The notes beneath the pieces were generated by a model. That model had not been told where the DNA came from. It saw nothing but the letters and a program-made list of their open reading frames with translations, and ran no database searches. Below, piece after piece: positions 24,122-32,630 of a stretch of 64,000 nucleotides of DNA. The stretch comes from CAIUKX01 sp964580965. Its GTDB lineage: Bacteria; Bacteroidota; Bacteroidia; Flavobacteriales_D; Crocinitomicaceae. Every line of letters begins with the position of its first letter. Position 1 is the stretch's first letter. The stretch covers positions 24,875 through 88,874 of the forward strand of contig CAZOLZ010000003.1 in NCBI GenBank assembly GCA_964580965.1. Direction: 5' to 3'. A program made the position numbers and the translations under genes.

Positions 24122-25375
24122 ATGGACCCCGAGCTGATAATTATTTTTGTTACATTAGTCTTTTCCGCATTTTTTTCAGGTACTGAAACTGCGTTTATCT
24201 CTTCGAACCGTTTAAAAGTTGAGCTTGATAAATCTAAAGGAAATTTTATTGGTAAAATCTTAGGTAGGTTTTATAAAAATGAATCAAGATTTATTGCCAT
24301 GTTATTGCTTGGAAACAATATTTCTCTTGTGATTTTTGGTATTTCTGCAGCGACTCTATTAAACCCTGTAATTGTTTCTTGGGGTGTAGAAAGTCCAATT
24401 ACCATTTTATTGATTCAAACAATTTTATCTACTTTACTGGTTTTAATAACTGCTGAGTTTCTACCTAAGGCTTTGGTACAAATTAATCCTAATTTTTTTT
24501 TAAAATACACCACAATTCCGGCCTTAGCGATTTATTGGATTCTATACATTCCAAATGAAATCATTCTATTTATAAGTAAGTTCTTTTTGAAGTTATTAAA
24601 TGTAGATGAAGAAAATTCCGAAAAAGTATTTTCAAAAGTAGATTTAGAACATTACGTTCAAGACATCAATGAAAGAATAAAGGAAGAAGAAGATTTTGGA
24701 AACGAGATGCAAATTCTTCAAAATGCGTTAGACTTTTCAAACATCAAAGCAAGAGATTGTATGATTCCGAGAACGGAAATTATTGCAATTGATATTGATG
24801 ATGAAATTCAAAAATTAAATGACTTATTTATTGAAGAAAAACTTTCTAAGATACTAATTTACAGAGATTCTATTGATAACATTATTGGTTACGCGCACTC
24901 CTATGCAATGTTTAGTCAACCAGATTCAATCAAACAAATCTTGATGCCAATTGCATTTGTTCCCGAAGCGATTCCAGGTAAAGAATTATTGGAATTATTT
25001 GCAAAACAATCAGGAAATATTGCTGTTGTAGTTGACGAATATGGAGGTACTGCTGGACTAATCACAATTGAAGATGTTGTAGAAGAAATATTTGGAGAAA
25101 TCAAAGACGAACATGATGATGAGGATTTATTAGAAGAAAGCTTGTCTGAACATGAGTTTTTATTTTCAAGTCGATTAGATATTGATTATCTGAATGAAAA
25201 ATATGATTTGGATCTCCCAGAATCAGATGAATATGAAACACTTGGAGGGCTCATAATTTCAGAGCTTGAAACAATTCCTGATGCTGGCACAATTTTAGCA
25301 CTGGATAAGTATGAAATCTTGATTGAACAAGTGAGTGATAGAAAGATAGAAATAGTGAAACTTATTATAAAATAA
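24122..25375 (+). CDS. CNNM/CBS/CorC_HlyC family membrane protein (hemolysin-like; GldE-related)
   Basis: A 417-residue protein with an N-terminal CNNM (DUF21) membrane domain of about four helices (FFSGTETAFISSNRLK motif at about 20-35), then a CBS pair (DCMIPRTEIIAIDID and the second with IAVVVDEYGGTAGLITIEDVVEEIFGEI, shortened in the middle) and a C-terminal CorC_HlyC domain (residues about 335-417). The family includes magnesium/cobalt-efflux proteins and flavobacterial GldE. The gldD gene usually beside gldE is not here, so I give no symbol. It starts 17 bases after purD and may share its transcript. Confidence 0.85.
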   Translation: MDPELIIIFVTLVFSAFFSGTETAFISSNRLKVELDKSKGNFIGKILGRFYKNESRFIAMLLLGNNISLVIFGISAATLLNPVIVSWGVESPITILLIQTILSTLLVLITAEFLPKALVQINPNFFLKYTTIPALAIYWILYIPNEIILFISKFFLKLLNVDEENSEKVFSKVDLEHYVQDINERIKEEEDFGNEMQILQNALDFSNIKARDCMIPRTEIIAIDIDDEIQKLNDLFIEEKLSKILIYRDSIDNIIGYAHSYAMFSQPDSIKQILMPIAFVPEAIPGKELLELFAKQSGNIAVVVDEYGGTAGLITIEDVVEEIFGEIKDEHDDEDLLEESLSEHEFLFSSRLDIDYLNEKYDLDLPESDEYETLGGLIISELETIPDAGTILALDKYEILIEQVSDRKIEIVKLIIK

Positions 25376-25412
25376 TTCGTATATTATTTGAACATTTTAA
25401 TCTCCATACGTT

Positions 25413-26273
25413 ATGAAAAATTTTAAACTGCTTTTACTTACACTAACTTTATTTATTTCTTACAGTAAAGTTTATGGTCAAAAAACTAGAATTGGAACTT
25501 TGGATAAAAAGTTGAATGAAATTTCTGGTTTGACTTTTATTAACGACTCTATTATGGTAGGTCATAATGATAGTGGTGATGGATCAAAGCTATACTTTAT
25601 GAACGTCAAAGGTGAATTAAAGCACGAGTGTTTGATTGGAAATGCTAAAAATATTGACTGGGAAGACATAACTTATGATGGGTCAAAATATTTATATATT
25701 GCTGACTTTGGAAATAACGATAACAACAGAAAAGATTTAGTAATTTATAAAGTTGAAGCAGAAAAAGCATTAAATAATATTCAGGCAGATGCCAAAGAAA
25801 TTAGATTTAATTATGAAGAACAAGTATCATTCCCTCCTAAAGATGATTCTTTGTTTTATGATGCAGAAGGTCTAGCTTATTACAAAGGTGATTTATACAT
25901 TTTTACTAAATGTCGAACAAAGCCATACACAGGAATTAGTTTATGTTATAAAGTACCTACTGAAGAAGGCAACTATAACTTAAAAAAATCTTATGAAATT
26001 ACTTTAGGTAAAGATGGATGGTGGAAAGATTCTAACACTGCTTTAGAGGCTCACAACGGAGTCTTCTATGTTTTAACTTACAATAGGTTAATCACTATGC
26101 GTTTAACAGAACAAGGGTTTGAGCAAATAAATGAATACTTGATGGAACCTATTTCTCAATTTGAAGCAGTTGCAATCAACTCTAATGGTGATATTTATCT
26201 AGCTGATGAAGAAAATACTTTGCTCGGTGGTGGAAATATTTATCAAGTAAAATTTTCTAAGAATCAAAAATAG
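25413..26273 (+). CDS. secreted beta-propeller-like protein of unknown function
   Basis: A 286-residue protein with a Sec signal peptide ending VYGQ at about residue 22. The mature part has repeating strands of a propeller of SdiA-regulated/NHL type: LNEISGLTFINDSIMVGHND, NIDWEDITYDGSKYLYIADF, FYDAEGLAYYKGDLYIFT, and EAVAINSNGDIYLADEEN. Acidic Asp/Asn turns suggest calcium or substrate binding. No type IX sorting domain is present, so it is probably periplasmic. It is 37 bases from the CorC-like gene and one base from the HAD gene, thus part of the same operon. Function not recognised. Confidence 0.62.
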   Translation: MKNFKLLLLTLTLFISYSKVYGQKTRIGTLDKKLNEISGLTFINDSIMVGHNDSGDGSKLYFMNVKGELKHECLIGNAKNIDWEDITYDGSKYLYIADFGNNDNNRKDLVIYKVEAEKALNNIQADAKEIRFNYEEQVSFPPKDDSLFYDAEGLAYYKGDLYIFTKCRTKPYTGISLCYKVPTEEGNYNLKKSYEITLGKDGWWKDSNTALEAHNGVFYVLTYNRLITMRLTEQGFEQINEYLMEPISQFEAVAINSNGDIYLADEENTLLGGGNIYQVKFSKNQK

Positions 26274-26274
26274 A

Positions 26275-26931
26275 TTGGTACTTTCAGATTACAAAGCTGT
26301 TATATTTGACATGGATGGAGTCTTAATAGACTCCGAACCTGTCTGGAAAATAGCTATGCAAGCAGTTTTTGATGAAGTTGGTTGTCCTTTAACAAAAAAA
26401 GATTTTCAAAAAACAGTTGGTTTACGATTAGACGAAGTAATTGACTATTGGTTCCATCAAATAGGATGGAAAGATTGTCCTCCTTCACAAGTCGAATCTA
26501 AGATAGTTTTAAAAATGGTAGAACTATTAACTGCGAGTGGTAAACCTTTACCAGGTGTTGTTGAAACGATTCACTACCTCAAAGCTAACAACTATAAAAT
26601 TGGATTAGCTACATCTTCATACAGAGTATTAATTGATACGGTATTAAATGTTCTCGGATTAACTGAATATTTTGATTTTACTCATTCTGCAGAAGATGAA
26701 CTATACGGTAAACCTCACCCTGCTGTATACTTAACCGTTGCTGACCGTTTGGGATGTAAACCTTCAGAATGTTTAGTTATAGAAGATTCACTGAACGGTA
26801 TTATTGCAGCAAAAGCTGCTAAAATGAAAGTTGTCTGTATACCTGAAAAAACACACCATCCAGAACCTAAATTAATCATCGCTGATTTTCAGTATGATAC
26901 TATGCTAAACTTCTTAACTGATAACAGCTAG
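26275..26931 (+). CDS. HAD-superfamily sugar-phosphate phosphatase (HxpB/YniC-like)
   Basis: A 218-residue HAD hydrolase of the beta-phosphoglucomutase/hexitol phosphatase group. Motif I is FDMDGVLIDSEP (residues 10-21), motif II LATSSYR near residue 118, motif III Lys in GKPHP, and motif IV VIEDSLNGI. An alpha-helical cap sits between motifs I and II, the type used by 2-deoxyglucose-6-phosphate and hexitol phosphatases. The start is TTG at 26275, one base after the stop of the propeller gene; no ATG is available before motif I, so coupled translation is likely. Exact substrate unknown. Confidence 0.82.
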   Translation: MVLSDYKAVIFDMDGVLIDSEPVWKIAMQAVFDEVGCPLTKKDFQKTVGLRLDEVIDYWFHQIGWKDCPPSQVESKIVLKMVELLTASGKPLPGVVETIHYLKANNYKIGLATSSYRVLIDTVLNVLGLTEYFDFTHSAEDELYGKPHPAVYLTVADRLGCKPSECLVIEDSLNGIIAAKAAKMKVVCIPEKTHHPEPKLIIADFQYDTMLNFLTDNS

Positions 26932-26980
26932 AACATTTTTAGATCATAAAAATTTAACAAAAATTAAATTTTTACTTAAA

Positions 26981-26990
26981 TACCCGGGTA
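26981..26990. promoter_or_regulatory. GC-rich palindrome upstream of yceI-like gene (operator candidate)
   Basis: TACCCGGGTA, a perfect 10-base palindrome in otherwise AT-only sequence. It sits 11 bases before the TATATTTG -7 box (27002-27009), where a regulator would overlap the spacer of the promoter. Confidence 0.45.
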
Positions 26991-27001
26991 AATACTTTTG
27001 C

Positions 27002-27009
27002 TATATTTG
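27002..27009 (+). promoter_or_regulatory. -7 promoter box of the YceI-family gene
   Basis: TATATTTG, a perfect TAnnTTTG match 21 bases before the ATG at 27031. No TTG is present 19-21 bases upstream, so activation by a regulator is possible. Confidence 0.55.
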
Positions 27010-27030
27010 TGTGAATTAAAATTATAAAAA

Positions 27031-27615
27031 ATGAGAATAGTTAGTTTTATAGTTGCAAGTGCTTTGTTAACTGGATTAGTATCTTTCAATAAGTCAAATG
27101 ATGAGAAAGAAGAAAAGTATGTTTTAAATACTAAGAAATCATCATTGAAATGGAAGGGTGGAAAAAATGAAAATTATTTCCATATTGGAACTGTTGACTT
27201 TAAAGAAGGTCATATTGAAATGGAAAATGGAAAGATTGATGAAGGTGAGTTTGAATTGGATTTAACTTCAATTAAAGTTGTTGATGAAGGTTTACCAAAA
27301 CAAAAAAGAGAGAACTTAGCTGGTCACTTGCAAACTGAAGATTTTTTTAACGTCGCAAAATATGCAACAGCTGAAGTAGAAATAAATGGGTATAAAGATG
27401 GAAAATTACACACCACTGTTACTGTTTTAGGTGTTCCTGTAACACAAGATGTACCTGTTACGCTAACTTCTTCAGATAATGGATTAACAATTGATGGAAC
27501 ATTTGATTTTGATTTTACGGCTGCAAATATTCCAGGTACTCAATTACAAGAAGGTGAAACAGAAAGAATTTCTCCTGTCTTTCACTTTGATTTACACCTA
27601 GAATTAACGAAATAA
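27031..27615 (+). CDS. YceI-family periplasmic lipid-binding protein
   Basis: A 194-residue lipocalin-like protein with a short N-terminal signal segment (MRIVSFIVASALLTGLVSF). The mature part shows the YceI pattern: SSLKWKGGKNENYFHIGTVD, a GHIEMENGKIDEGEFELDL segment (each shortened here), NLAGHLQTEDFFNVAKYATA and GTFDFDFTAANIPGTQ. Members bind polyprenoid chains and are often induced by stress. An isoprenoid ligand would suit the dxr, ispD and carotenoid genes in the same window, but that link is only inference. It is monocistronic, with its own promoter, a possible operator and a terminator. Confidence 0.85.
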   Translation: MRIVSFIVASALLTGLVSFNKSNDEKEEKYVLNTKKSSLKWKGGKNENYFHIGTVDFKEGHIEMENGKIDEGEFELDLTSIKVVDEGLPKQKRENLAGHLQTEDFFNVAKYATAEVEINGYKDGKLHTTVTVLGVPVTQDVPVTLTSSDNGLTIDGTFDFDFTAANIPGTQLQEGETERISPVFHFDLHLELTK

Positions 27616-27636
27616 GCTTTGGTATAAAAACTAAGG

Positions 27637-27666
27637 AAGGGTGGGGTAACTCACCCTTTTTTTATT
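27637..27666 (+). terminator. intrinsic terminator of the YceI-family gene
   Basis: Hairpin AAGGGTG / CACCCTT with an 8-base loop, followed by a T run (27657-27663). It lies 22 bases after the stop codon. Confidence 0.82.
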
Positions 27667-27688
27667 TCTTTGTATAAAGGTTAAATAT

Positions 27689-28297
27689 ATGTATAGTAAG
27701 TTTGATGCGATTATTTTTGATTTAGGGGGTGTTGTTTTAAATTTAGACTACCAATTAACGATTGATGCATTCAAGAAATTAGGGTTGGAAGATTTTGAAG
27801 CCATGTACACCCAAGCAAAACAGTCTGATTTATTTGATCGTTTTGAAACAGGTCAAATTTCAAGTCAACATTTTATCAATAAATTATTGCCTTTTCTTCC
27901 TAATGACGTGACTCCAAATCAAGTGGTTCATGCATGGAATGCTATGATTTTAGACTTTCCAATTGAACGTTTAAAATTCATTGAAAACCTGAATGTTAAC
28001 CAACCAATTTATCTGTTAAGCAACACCAATGAAATTCATTTAGATGCTGTCAAAAGAGTTTTAGCAAAAGTTGTAGAAAAACCTTTATCAGACTATTTTA
28101 CAAAAGTTTATTATTCACACGAAGTTCAACTAAGGAAACCTCATCACGAAATTTTTAAATTAGTTTGTGATGAAAATAAGCTTAACCCATCAAAAACATT
28201 ATTTATAGACGACACATTAGGTCATATTGAAGGAGCGAAATCTTATGGATTAAATACGTTTCATTTAACTAATGAATATGTAATTGAGGATTTATAA
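27689..28297 (+). CDS. HAD-superfamily hydrolase (YihX-like glucose-1-phosphatase type)
   Basis: A 202-residue HAD protein. Motif I FDLGGVVLNLD (residues 10-20), motif II LLSNTNEIH (about 112), Lys in QLRKPHHEIF (motif III) and FIDDTLGHIEGA (motif IV). The GGVV variant of motif I and the small helical cap match the YihX/FMN-phosphatase-like subgroup that dephosphorylates alpha-D-glucose 1-phosphate and other phosphometabolites. Second HAD gene in a 2-kb stretch. It follows the terminator of the yceI-like gene and is convergent with the 28326 gene. Confidence 0.8.
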   Translation: MYSKFDAIIFDLGGVVLNLDYQLTIDAFKKLGLEDFEAMYTQAKQSDLFDRFETGQISSQHFINKLLPFLPNDVTPNQVVHAWNAMILDFPIERLKFIENLNVNQPIYLLSNTNEIHLDAVKRVLAKVVEKPLSDYFTKVYYSHEVQLRKPHHEIFKLVCDENKLNPSKTLFIDDTLGHIEGAKSYGLNTFHLTNEYVIEDL

Positions 28298-28325
28298 ACG
28301 TATCCAGAGATTAGTAAATAATAGT

Positions 28326-28865
28326 TTACATCCACTTTTTTTGAACACGTTTTCTTAACTTCTTTTTAAGTTGTTTTACAACGTCCTCTCTAGAATCGAT
28401 ATTCCCACATCTTATCATATCTGTAGCAACAAACTCACCATTTCGGTAAAAAGTAATTTCAAAACTGATGGACAGCATTTCTTCTTTATACAATGGAAAT
28501 AAGTGACTTTCACGAATTGCGGTTTTAAAATTGGAATGACTTTCTGCAAATTTATACCTTTTATCATACCCTCGTACTGAAATAGTTAGATATGTATCAA
28601 TTCCTTTAGCTTGAACAATATTGAGTATAGAATCATTTTCAAGGTGATAAACATCCGCACCAACTTTTAGAATATTTAATGATGGAATTGCTTTAATATC
28701 ATTTTCAGAAAGAATTTCAGTCAATGCAATTTCGACTGAATACCTGTCTTCAGAGCGGTCAAGTTGACCAATAATAAGACCGTTCTTAAGGTTTAAATCT
28801 TTTATCTGAGCACTAACATTAAAAGATACTAAGATGGCTATTAATATGACGTTTAAGTTTTTCAT
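28326..28865 (-). CDS. secreted protein of unknown function (metF operon)
   Basis: A 179-residue protein with a Sec signal peptide ending NVSAQ at about residue 20. The mature part is a mix of strands and helices, has the segment TDMIRCGNIDSREDVVKQ and ends with a very basic helix (LKKKLRKRVQKKWM). The first half resembles the nucleotide-free part of TolB/GNA1162-like lipoproteins (short lines such as GIDTYLTISVRGYDK), but I do not name a family. Its ATG overlaps the metF stop by one base (TAATG), so it is translated from the metF message. Confidence 0.6.
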   Translation of the reverse strand: MKNLNVILIAILVSFNVSAQIKDLNLKNGLIIGQLDRSEDRYSVEIALTEILSENDIKAIPSLNILKVGADVYHLENDSILNIVQAKGIDTYLTISVRGYDKRYKFAESHSNFKTAIRESHLFPLYKEEMLSISFEITFYRNGEFVATDMIRCGNIDSREDVVKQLKKKLRKRVQKKWM

Positions 28866-29815
28866 TAAAATATTTCTTTAGCGATATTATATACTGCGTT
28901 TGAGTTAGACATTGTATAATAATGGATACCAGGCACACCTGCTTCTTTTAGCTCTTTTGATTGCGCGACACCCCATTCAATACCTACTTGTTCAACTTCA
29001 GCATTTGTTTTACATTTTAACAATTCATTCGACAGTTCATCTGGATAATCGATGTGGAAGAATTTTGGCAAGAATGAAATATGATTTAATGAGCGTATTG
29101 GTTTAATTCCTGGAATGATTGGTACATTTATACCGATATTTCTACATGCTTTTACAAAATCAAAATATTTTTGATTGTTAAAAAATAACTGTGTAACGAT
29201 ATATTCAGCACCAGCTTCAACTTTTTGTTTTAAATACTGTAAATCAGTAGTCAAATTCATTGCTTCGAAATGTTTTTCAGGATATCCTGCGACACCAATA
29301 CAAAAATCAGTTGGTTCTAATTGAACATCATCCATGATGTAATTCCCTTCATTCATTCCTTTAATTTGGTTTACTAAGTCTAATGCAAAGGAGTGGCCAT
29401 CTGGTTCAGGTCTAAAATTCGTTTCTGTTTTGATAGAATCTCCTCTTAAAGCAAGAACATTATCAACACCCAAAAACTGCAAATCAATCAATGCATTTTC
29501 TGTTTCTTCTTTACTAAATCCTCCACAAATTAGATGAGGAACAGCATCCACCTGGTATTTATTCATAATAGCAGCACAAATACCTACAGTCCCTGGACGT
29601 TTACGAATAGCAATTTTTTCAAGAAGGCCTTTTTCTCTTTCTTTATAGATGTATTCTTCTCTATGATAAGTAACGTTAACAAAAGGTGGTTTGAACTCCA
29701 TCAAAGGGTCAATTCCTTCATAAATTGATTGAATGCTTTTTCCTTTTAATGGAGGTAAAATCTCAAGTGAGAATAAGGTCTCTTTTGCTTGTTTAAGATG
29801 TTCTGTTACTTTCAT
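28865..29815 (-). CDS. metF: methylenetetrahydrofolate reductase
   Basis: A 316-residue TIM-barrel flavoprotein that reduces 5,10-methylene-THF to 5-methyl-THF for methionine synthesis. Motifs: FSLEILPPLKGKS at about 15-27 with the catalytic Glu, FVNVTYHREEY, DNVLALRGDS (FAD/NADH site), YIVTQLFFNNQKYFDF and IPGIKPI. Full length. It heads a two-gene operon with the small secreted protein. The 52-base upstream gap is too short for a SAM riboswitch and shows only a TATCTTTG promoter box. Confidence 0.95.
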   Translation of the reverse strand: MKVTEHLKQAKETLFSLEILPPLKGKSIQSIYEGIDPLMEFKPPFVNVTYHREEYIYKEREKGLLEKIAIRKRPGTVGICAAIMNKYQVDAVPHLICGGFSKEETENALIDLQFLGVDNVLALRGDSIKTETNFRPEPDGHSFALDLVNQIKGMNEGNYIMDDVQLEPTDFCIGVAGYPEKHFEAMNLTTDLQYLKQKVEAGAEYIVTQLFFNNQKYFDFVKACRNIGINVPIIPGIKPIRSLNHISFLPKFFHIDYPDELSNELLKCKTNAEVEQVGIEWGVAQSKELKEAGVPGIHYYTMSNSNAVYNIAKEIF

Positions 29816-29834
29816 TTTAAATTAAAATAGAATA

Positions 29835-29842
29835 CAAAGATA
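29835..29842 (-). promoter_or_regulatory. -7 promoter box of metF
   Basis: TATCTTTG on the minus strand, a perfect TAnnTTTG match 19 bases before the metF ATG. No clear -33 TTG. Confidence 0.5.
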
Positions 29843-29867
29843 AATGAAATATTAAATTTAAATTACT

Positions 29868-30533
29868 CTACTTAATTAATAGATTAATAATTTTTAAATC
29901 CATTGGTGTTGTTACTTTTATATTTTCTTCATTACCCTCAACTAAGTATATTTGATGCCCGTTTTCTTCAACTAGCGATGCGTCATCTGTTATATTAGAA
30001 TGATAAGGCTGGTCGTAAGCATTTTTGATGATCGTTTTTGTAAAAAATTGTGGTGTTTGAACACTAACAAAGTTTACTCTTGGAACTGCTTTAGAAACTT
30101 CTTGTTTTAATTCTCGAATAGATTCTTTAATAGTTAAAACAGGAATTACAGCTTTATACTCTGATAAGTTCATAAGACACCTTTCAATTGTATTATGGCT
30201 TACAAGAGGTCTAACGCCATCATGAACACCAATAAAACTTTCTGTACAATGTGAAAGTGCGTTTTTAATTGAATCATAGCGCTCTATTCCACCATCAATT
30301 ACTTGATGTTTGATATCAAATTTGTATTGTTGAATTAATCCCTCCCAAAATGAAATCCAATCAGAAGGTAACGTAATAAGTATTTGACAATTTGGATTAT
30401 AAGTATAAAACTGCTCAATAGTGTGCATTAAAATAGGCTTTCCTTTTACTTCAATAAATTGTTTAGGAATATTACTTCCCATTCTTTTACCTATACCTCC
30501 AGCGGTTATAATGATTGAAAAATTATGACTCAT
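29868..30533 (-). CDS. ispD: 2-C-methyl-D-erythritol 4-phosphate cytidylyltransferase
   Basis: A 221-residue nucleotidyltransferase, third enzyme of the MEP pathway (MEP + CTP to CDP-ME). Motifs: IITAGGIGKRMGSNIPKQF (residues 7-25) with the CTP-binding basic residues, GVHDGVRPLVS near residue 100, AVPRVNFVSVQTPQFF and TDDASLVEENG. Complete. A TTG at 30539 is in frame but the ATG at 30533 is preferred. With dxr at 19386 it is the second MEP gene in the window, not clustered with it. A terminator of the upstream small gene lies directly before it. Confidence 0.93.
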   Translation of the reverse strand: MSHNFSIIITAGGIGKRMGSNIPKQFIEVKGKPILMHTIEQFYTYNPNCQILITLPSDWISFWEGLIQQYKFDIKHQVIDGGIERYDSIKNALSHCTESFIGVHDGVRPLVSHNTIERCLMNLSEYKAVIPVLTIKESIRELKQEVSKAVPRVNFVSVQTPQFFTKTIIKNAYDQPYHSNITDDASLVEENGHQIYLVEGNEENIKVTTPMDLKIINLLIK

Positions 30534-30537
30534 TTGC

Positions 30538-30574
30538 AAAAAAAAAAGGTTGCTTATCTGAGATAAACAACCTT
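30538..30574 (-). terminator. intrinsic terminator of the small membrane protein gene
   Basis: On the minus strand AAGGTTG-T-TTATC / GATAA-G-CAACCTT with a 3-base loop and one internal mismatch, followed by a T run. It lies 23 bases after the stop at 30597 and ends next to the ispD start. Confidence 0.82.
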
Positions 30575-30596
30575 AAAATTTATAATTTGTAATGTA

Positions 30597-30788
30597 TTAT
30601 TTAATTTGATTTGGATTTTCATCTGCCTCTTTGTTAAATTTCTTTTGCCAATTTAACCAATAAAACAAACCAACAAATCCCATAACGATTAACGAGTAGT
30701 TGAAAATATTTCCAACATTATCATAAAATTCGAATGGTGCACCATACATGAAATCTCCAATTGAAATAAATACGTCTCTTGAACTCAT
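30597..30788 (-). CDS. small single-pass membrane protein (DUF6341-like)
   Basis: A 63-residue protein: an amphipathic N-terminal part (FISIGDFMYGAPFEFYDNV), one membrane helix (NYSLIVMGFVGLFYWLNW) and a charged tail (KKFNKEADENPNQIK). This layout, with an F/Y-rich start and a W-rich helix end, resembles the short Bacteroidota proteins now named DUF6341. It has its own terminator and a separate upstream region, so it is very likely a real gene despite its size. Function unknown. Confidence 0.68.
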   Translation of the reverse strand: MSSRDVFISIGDFMYGAPFEFYDNVGNIFNYSLIVMGFVGLFYWLNWQKKFNKEADENPNQIK

Positions 30789-30862
30789 ATTCTAAAATTT
30801 ATAATACAAATTAAGTAAAAAAAAATAACAATAGAATGAACTTTCTAAACAAATAACATTTT

Positions 30863-31651
30863 TTAATCCATTTTGTTGTGTTGCTCTAGTGCTAAAGTTA
30901 ACTCTATAAAATCCTCTACACTTAGTTTTTCTGGCCGGTTTTGCAGAAAGGAATGTGTAAATTCTTCTTTTTTAACTAAGGATTTAATTGAGTTGCGAAT
31001 TGTTTTTCTACGTTGGTTGAAAGTCGCTTTAACCACTTGAATAAACAATTGCTCATCACAGGGTAACTTTTCTCTACTATTTCTAGTACAACGTATCACT
31101 CCAGATTTAACTTTTGGGGGAGGATTAAACACATGTTCATCTACTGTAAAACAGTATTCAATGTCGTAAAATGCTTGTAATATAACACTGATTACACCAT
31201 ATTGTTTTGACCCTGGTTTTTCTGCTAATCTTAAAGCAACTTCTTTCTGAAACATTCCCGTAATTTCGGGAATTTGATTACGGTATTCTAAACATTTAAA
31301 CATGATTTGCGAAGAAATGTTGTAAGGGAAATTACCAACAACAGCAAAGGGTTTGTCTCCAAAAATAGTTTCAAATTTTGTTTTTAGAAAATCATTCGGA
31401 TGGATTTTACCATGTAAAAGAGGATAATATTCATTTAAATAAGCAATTGATTCTGTATCAATTTCCATAACATGAACATCTAGCTCTTTTTGTTCTAGAA
31501 GAAAAGCAGTTAAAGCACCCATTCCTGGACCGATTTCTAGTACAGTTTTACATTCTTTATGACTGCTGAACTGATTAGCAATTTTATGACAGATGTTTTT
31601 ATCTGTTAAGAAGTGTTGGCCAAGGTGCTTTTTCGCTTTTACTTTATCCAT
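30863..31651 (-). CDS. rsmA: 16S rRNA dimethyladenosine transferase RsmA/KsgA
   Basis: A 262-residue methyltransferase that dimethylates the two adjacent adenines in the 3' hairpin of 16S rRNA during 30S maturation. Motifs: KKHLGQHFLTDKNI (residues 6-19), SAM site LEIGPGMGALTAFL, catalytic VVGNFPYNISSQIMF, and FNPPPKVKSGVI. The C-terminal domain contains FNQRRKTIRNSIKS. Full length. Its ATG overlaps the stop of the DUF4286 gene by one base, so it is translationally coupled to it. Confidence 0.97.
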   Translation of the reverse strand: MDKVKAKKHLGQHFLTDKNICHKIANQFSSHKECKTVLEIGPGMGALTAFLLEQKELDVHVMEIDTESIAYLNEYYPLLHGKIHPNDFLKTKFETIFGDKPFAVVGNFPYNISSQIMFKCLEYRNQIPEITGMFQKEVALRLAEKPGSKQYGVISVILQAFYDIEYCFTVDEHVFNPPPKVKSGVIRCTRNSREKLPCDEQLFIQVVKATFNQRRKTIRNSIKSLVKKEEFTHSFLQNRPEKLSVEDFIELTLALEQHNKMD

Positions 31652-31965
31652 TACTTTTTAAATTCTTCAATTACAGATAACGTTGTTCTAAATGCTGCGA
31701 ATCTTCCTTCGTATTTTTTAGTATGTTCTTCTTGTAATTCAGTAGCATGATCTTTCTCGTATGCTTTAAATGTAGCCTCATCAGGAGCCAAATAAGTTAT
31801 AGCATAAGTTAATCCTCCTTGTTCTTCTCCATGAACTCTTGAAATTCTACTTTCTAAGAAACAACCTGTTTGCATAACATCTGGAATGTGGTTTTTACGC
31901 ATCCATTCCAACCATTCTTGTTCTATTTGTGGGTCTATACTAACCGTTACATTATATAATAACAT
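31651..31965 (-). CDS. DUF4286 family protein
   Basis: A 104-residue small protein with the ferredoxin-like DUF4286 pattern: MLLYNVTVSIDPQIEQEWL, EWMRKNHIPDVMQTGCF, TYAITYLAPDEATFKAYEK and RFAAFRTTLSVIEEF. The family is common in Bacteroidota and frequently precedes rsmA; its role is unknown. It begins one base after scoB ends and overlaps rsmA by one base, making it part of a compact run. Confidence 0.82.
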   Translation of the reverse strand: MLLYNVTVSIDPQIEQEWLEWMRKNHIPDVMQTGCFLESRISRVHGEEQGGLTYAITYLAPDEATFKAYEKDHATELQEEHTKKYEGRFAAFRTTLSVIEEFKK

Positions 31966-31966
31966 C

Positions 31967-32623
31967 TTATAATTTCATTTCTGGTACAATATCTGGAATA
32001 ACTAAGTCCCCCTCAGTTTTTGATTGAATCTCTTCAATTGTTACACCAGGAGCTCTTTCAATTAAATGAAACTTTCCATTTTTAATTTCCATTACTGCTA
32101 ATTCGGTAACTACTTTTTTTACACACTTTACACCTGTTAATGGTAAAGTACATTCTTTTAAGATTTTAGAAACACCTGCTTTATTTGAATGCATCATAGC
32201 TACGATAATGTTTTCAGCAGAAGCAACTAAATCCATAGCTCCACCCATTCCTTTAACCATTTTTCCTGGAATTTTCCAATTGGCAATATCTCCATTTTGA
32301 GAAACCTCCATTGCTCCTAATACTGTTAACTGTACATGTTGTCCACGTATCATTGAAAATGATGTCGCTGAATCAAAGAAAGATGCACCAGGAACAGTAG
32401 TAATCGTTTGTTTCCCTGCGTTAATTAAGTCTGCATCTTCTTCTCCTTCAAAAGGGAAAGGACCCATACCTAAAACTCCGTTTTCAGATTGAAACTCTAC
32501 TTCAATTCCTTCAGGAATATAGTTTGCTACCAAGGTCGGTATACCTATCCCTAAATTTACATACCATCCGTCTCTTAACTCTTGAGCAATTCGTTTTGCA
32601 ATTCCGTTTTTATCTAAAGCCAT
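31967..32623 (-). CDS. scoB: succinyl-CoA:3-oxoacid CoA-transferase, subunit B
   Basis: A 218-residue family I CoA-transferase beta subunit. The catalytic Glu is in EFQSENGVLGMGPF near residue 47, followed by GKQTITTVPGASFFDS and AMEVSQNGDIANWKIPGK. With subunit A it moves CoA between succinyl-CoA and acetoacetate. The partner gene scoA lies upstream but is separated by a 429-base stretch that holds the four-helix-bundle gene, where these two genes usually touch. Confidence 0.93.
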   Translation of the reverse strand: MALDKNGIAKRIAQELRDGWYVNLGIGIPTLVANYIPEGIEVEFQSENGVLGMGPFPFEGEEDADLINAGKQTITTVPGASFFDSATSFSMIRGQHVQLTVLGAMEVSQNGDIANWKIPGKMVKGMGGAMDLVASAENIIVAMMHSNKAGVSKILKECTLPLTGVKCVKKVVTELAVMEIKNGKFHLIERAPGVTIEEIQSKTEGDLVIPDIVPEMKL

Positions 32624-32630
32624 TTTATTT

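Noticed and set aside
24122..25375. Naming the CNNM/CBS/CorC gene gldE
   Set aside because: The domain layout fits, but gldD and other gliding genes are not adjacent, and the family has several paralogs in this phylum.
29816..29867. Possible SAM riboswitch before metF
   Set aside because: Only 52 bases separate ispD and metF, and a promoter box takes part of them; there is no room for a known riboswitch.
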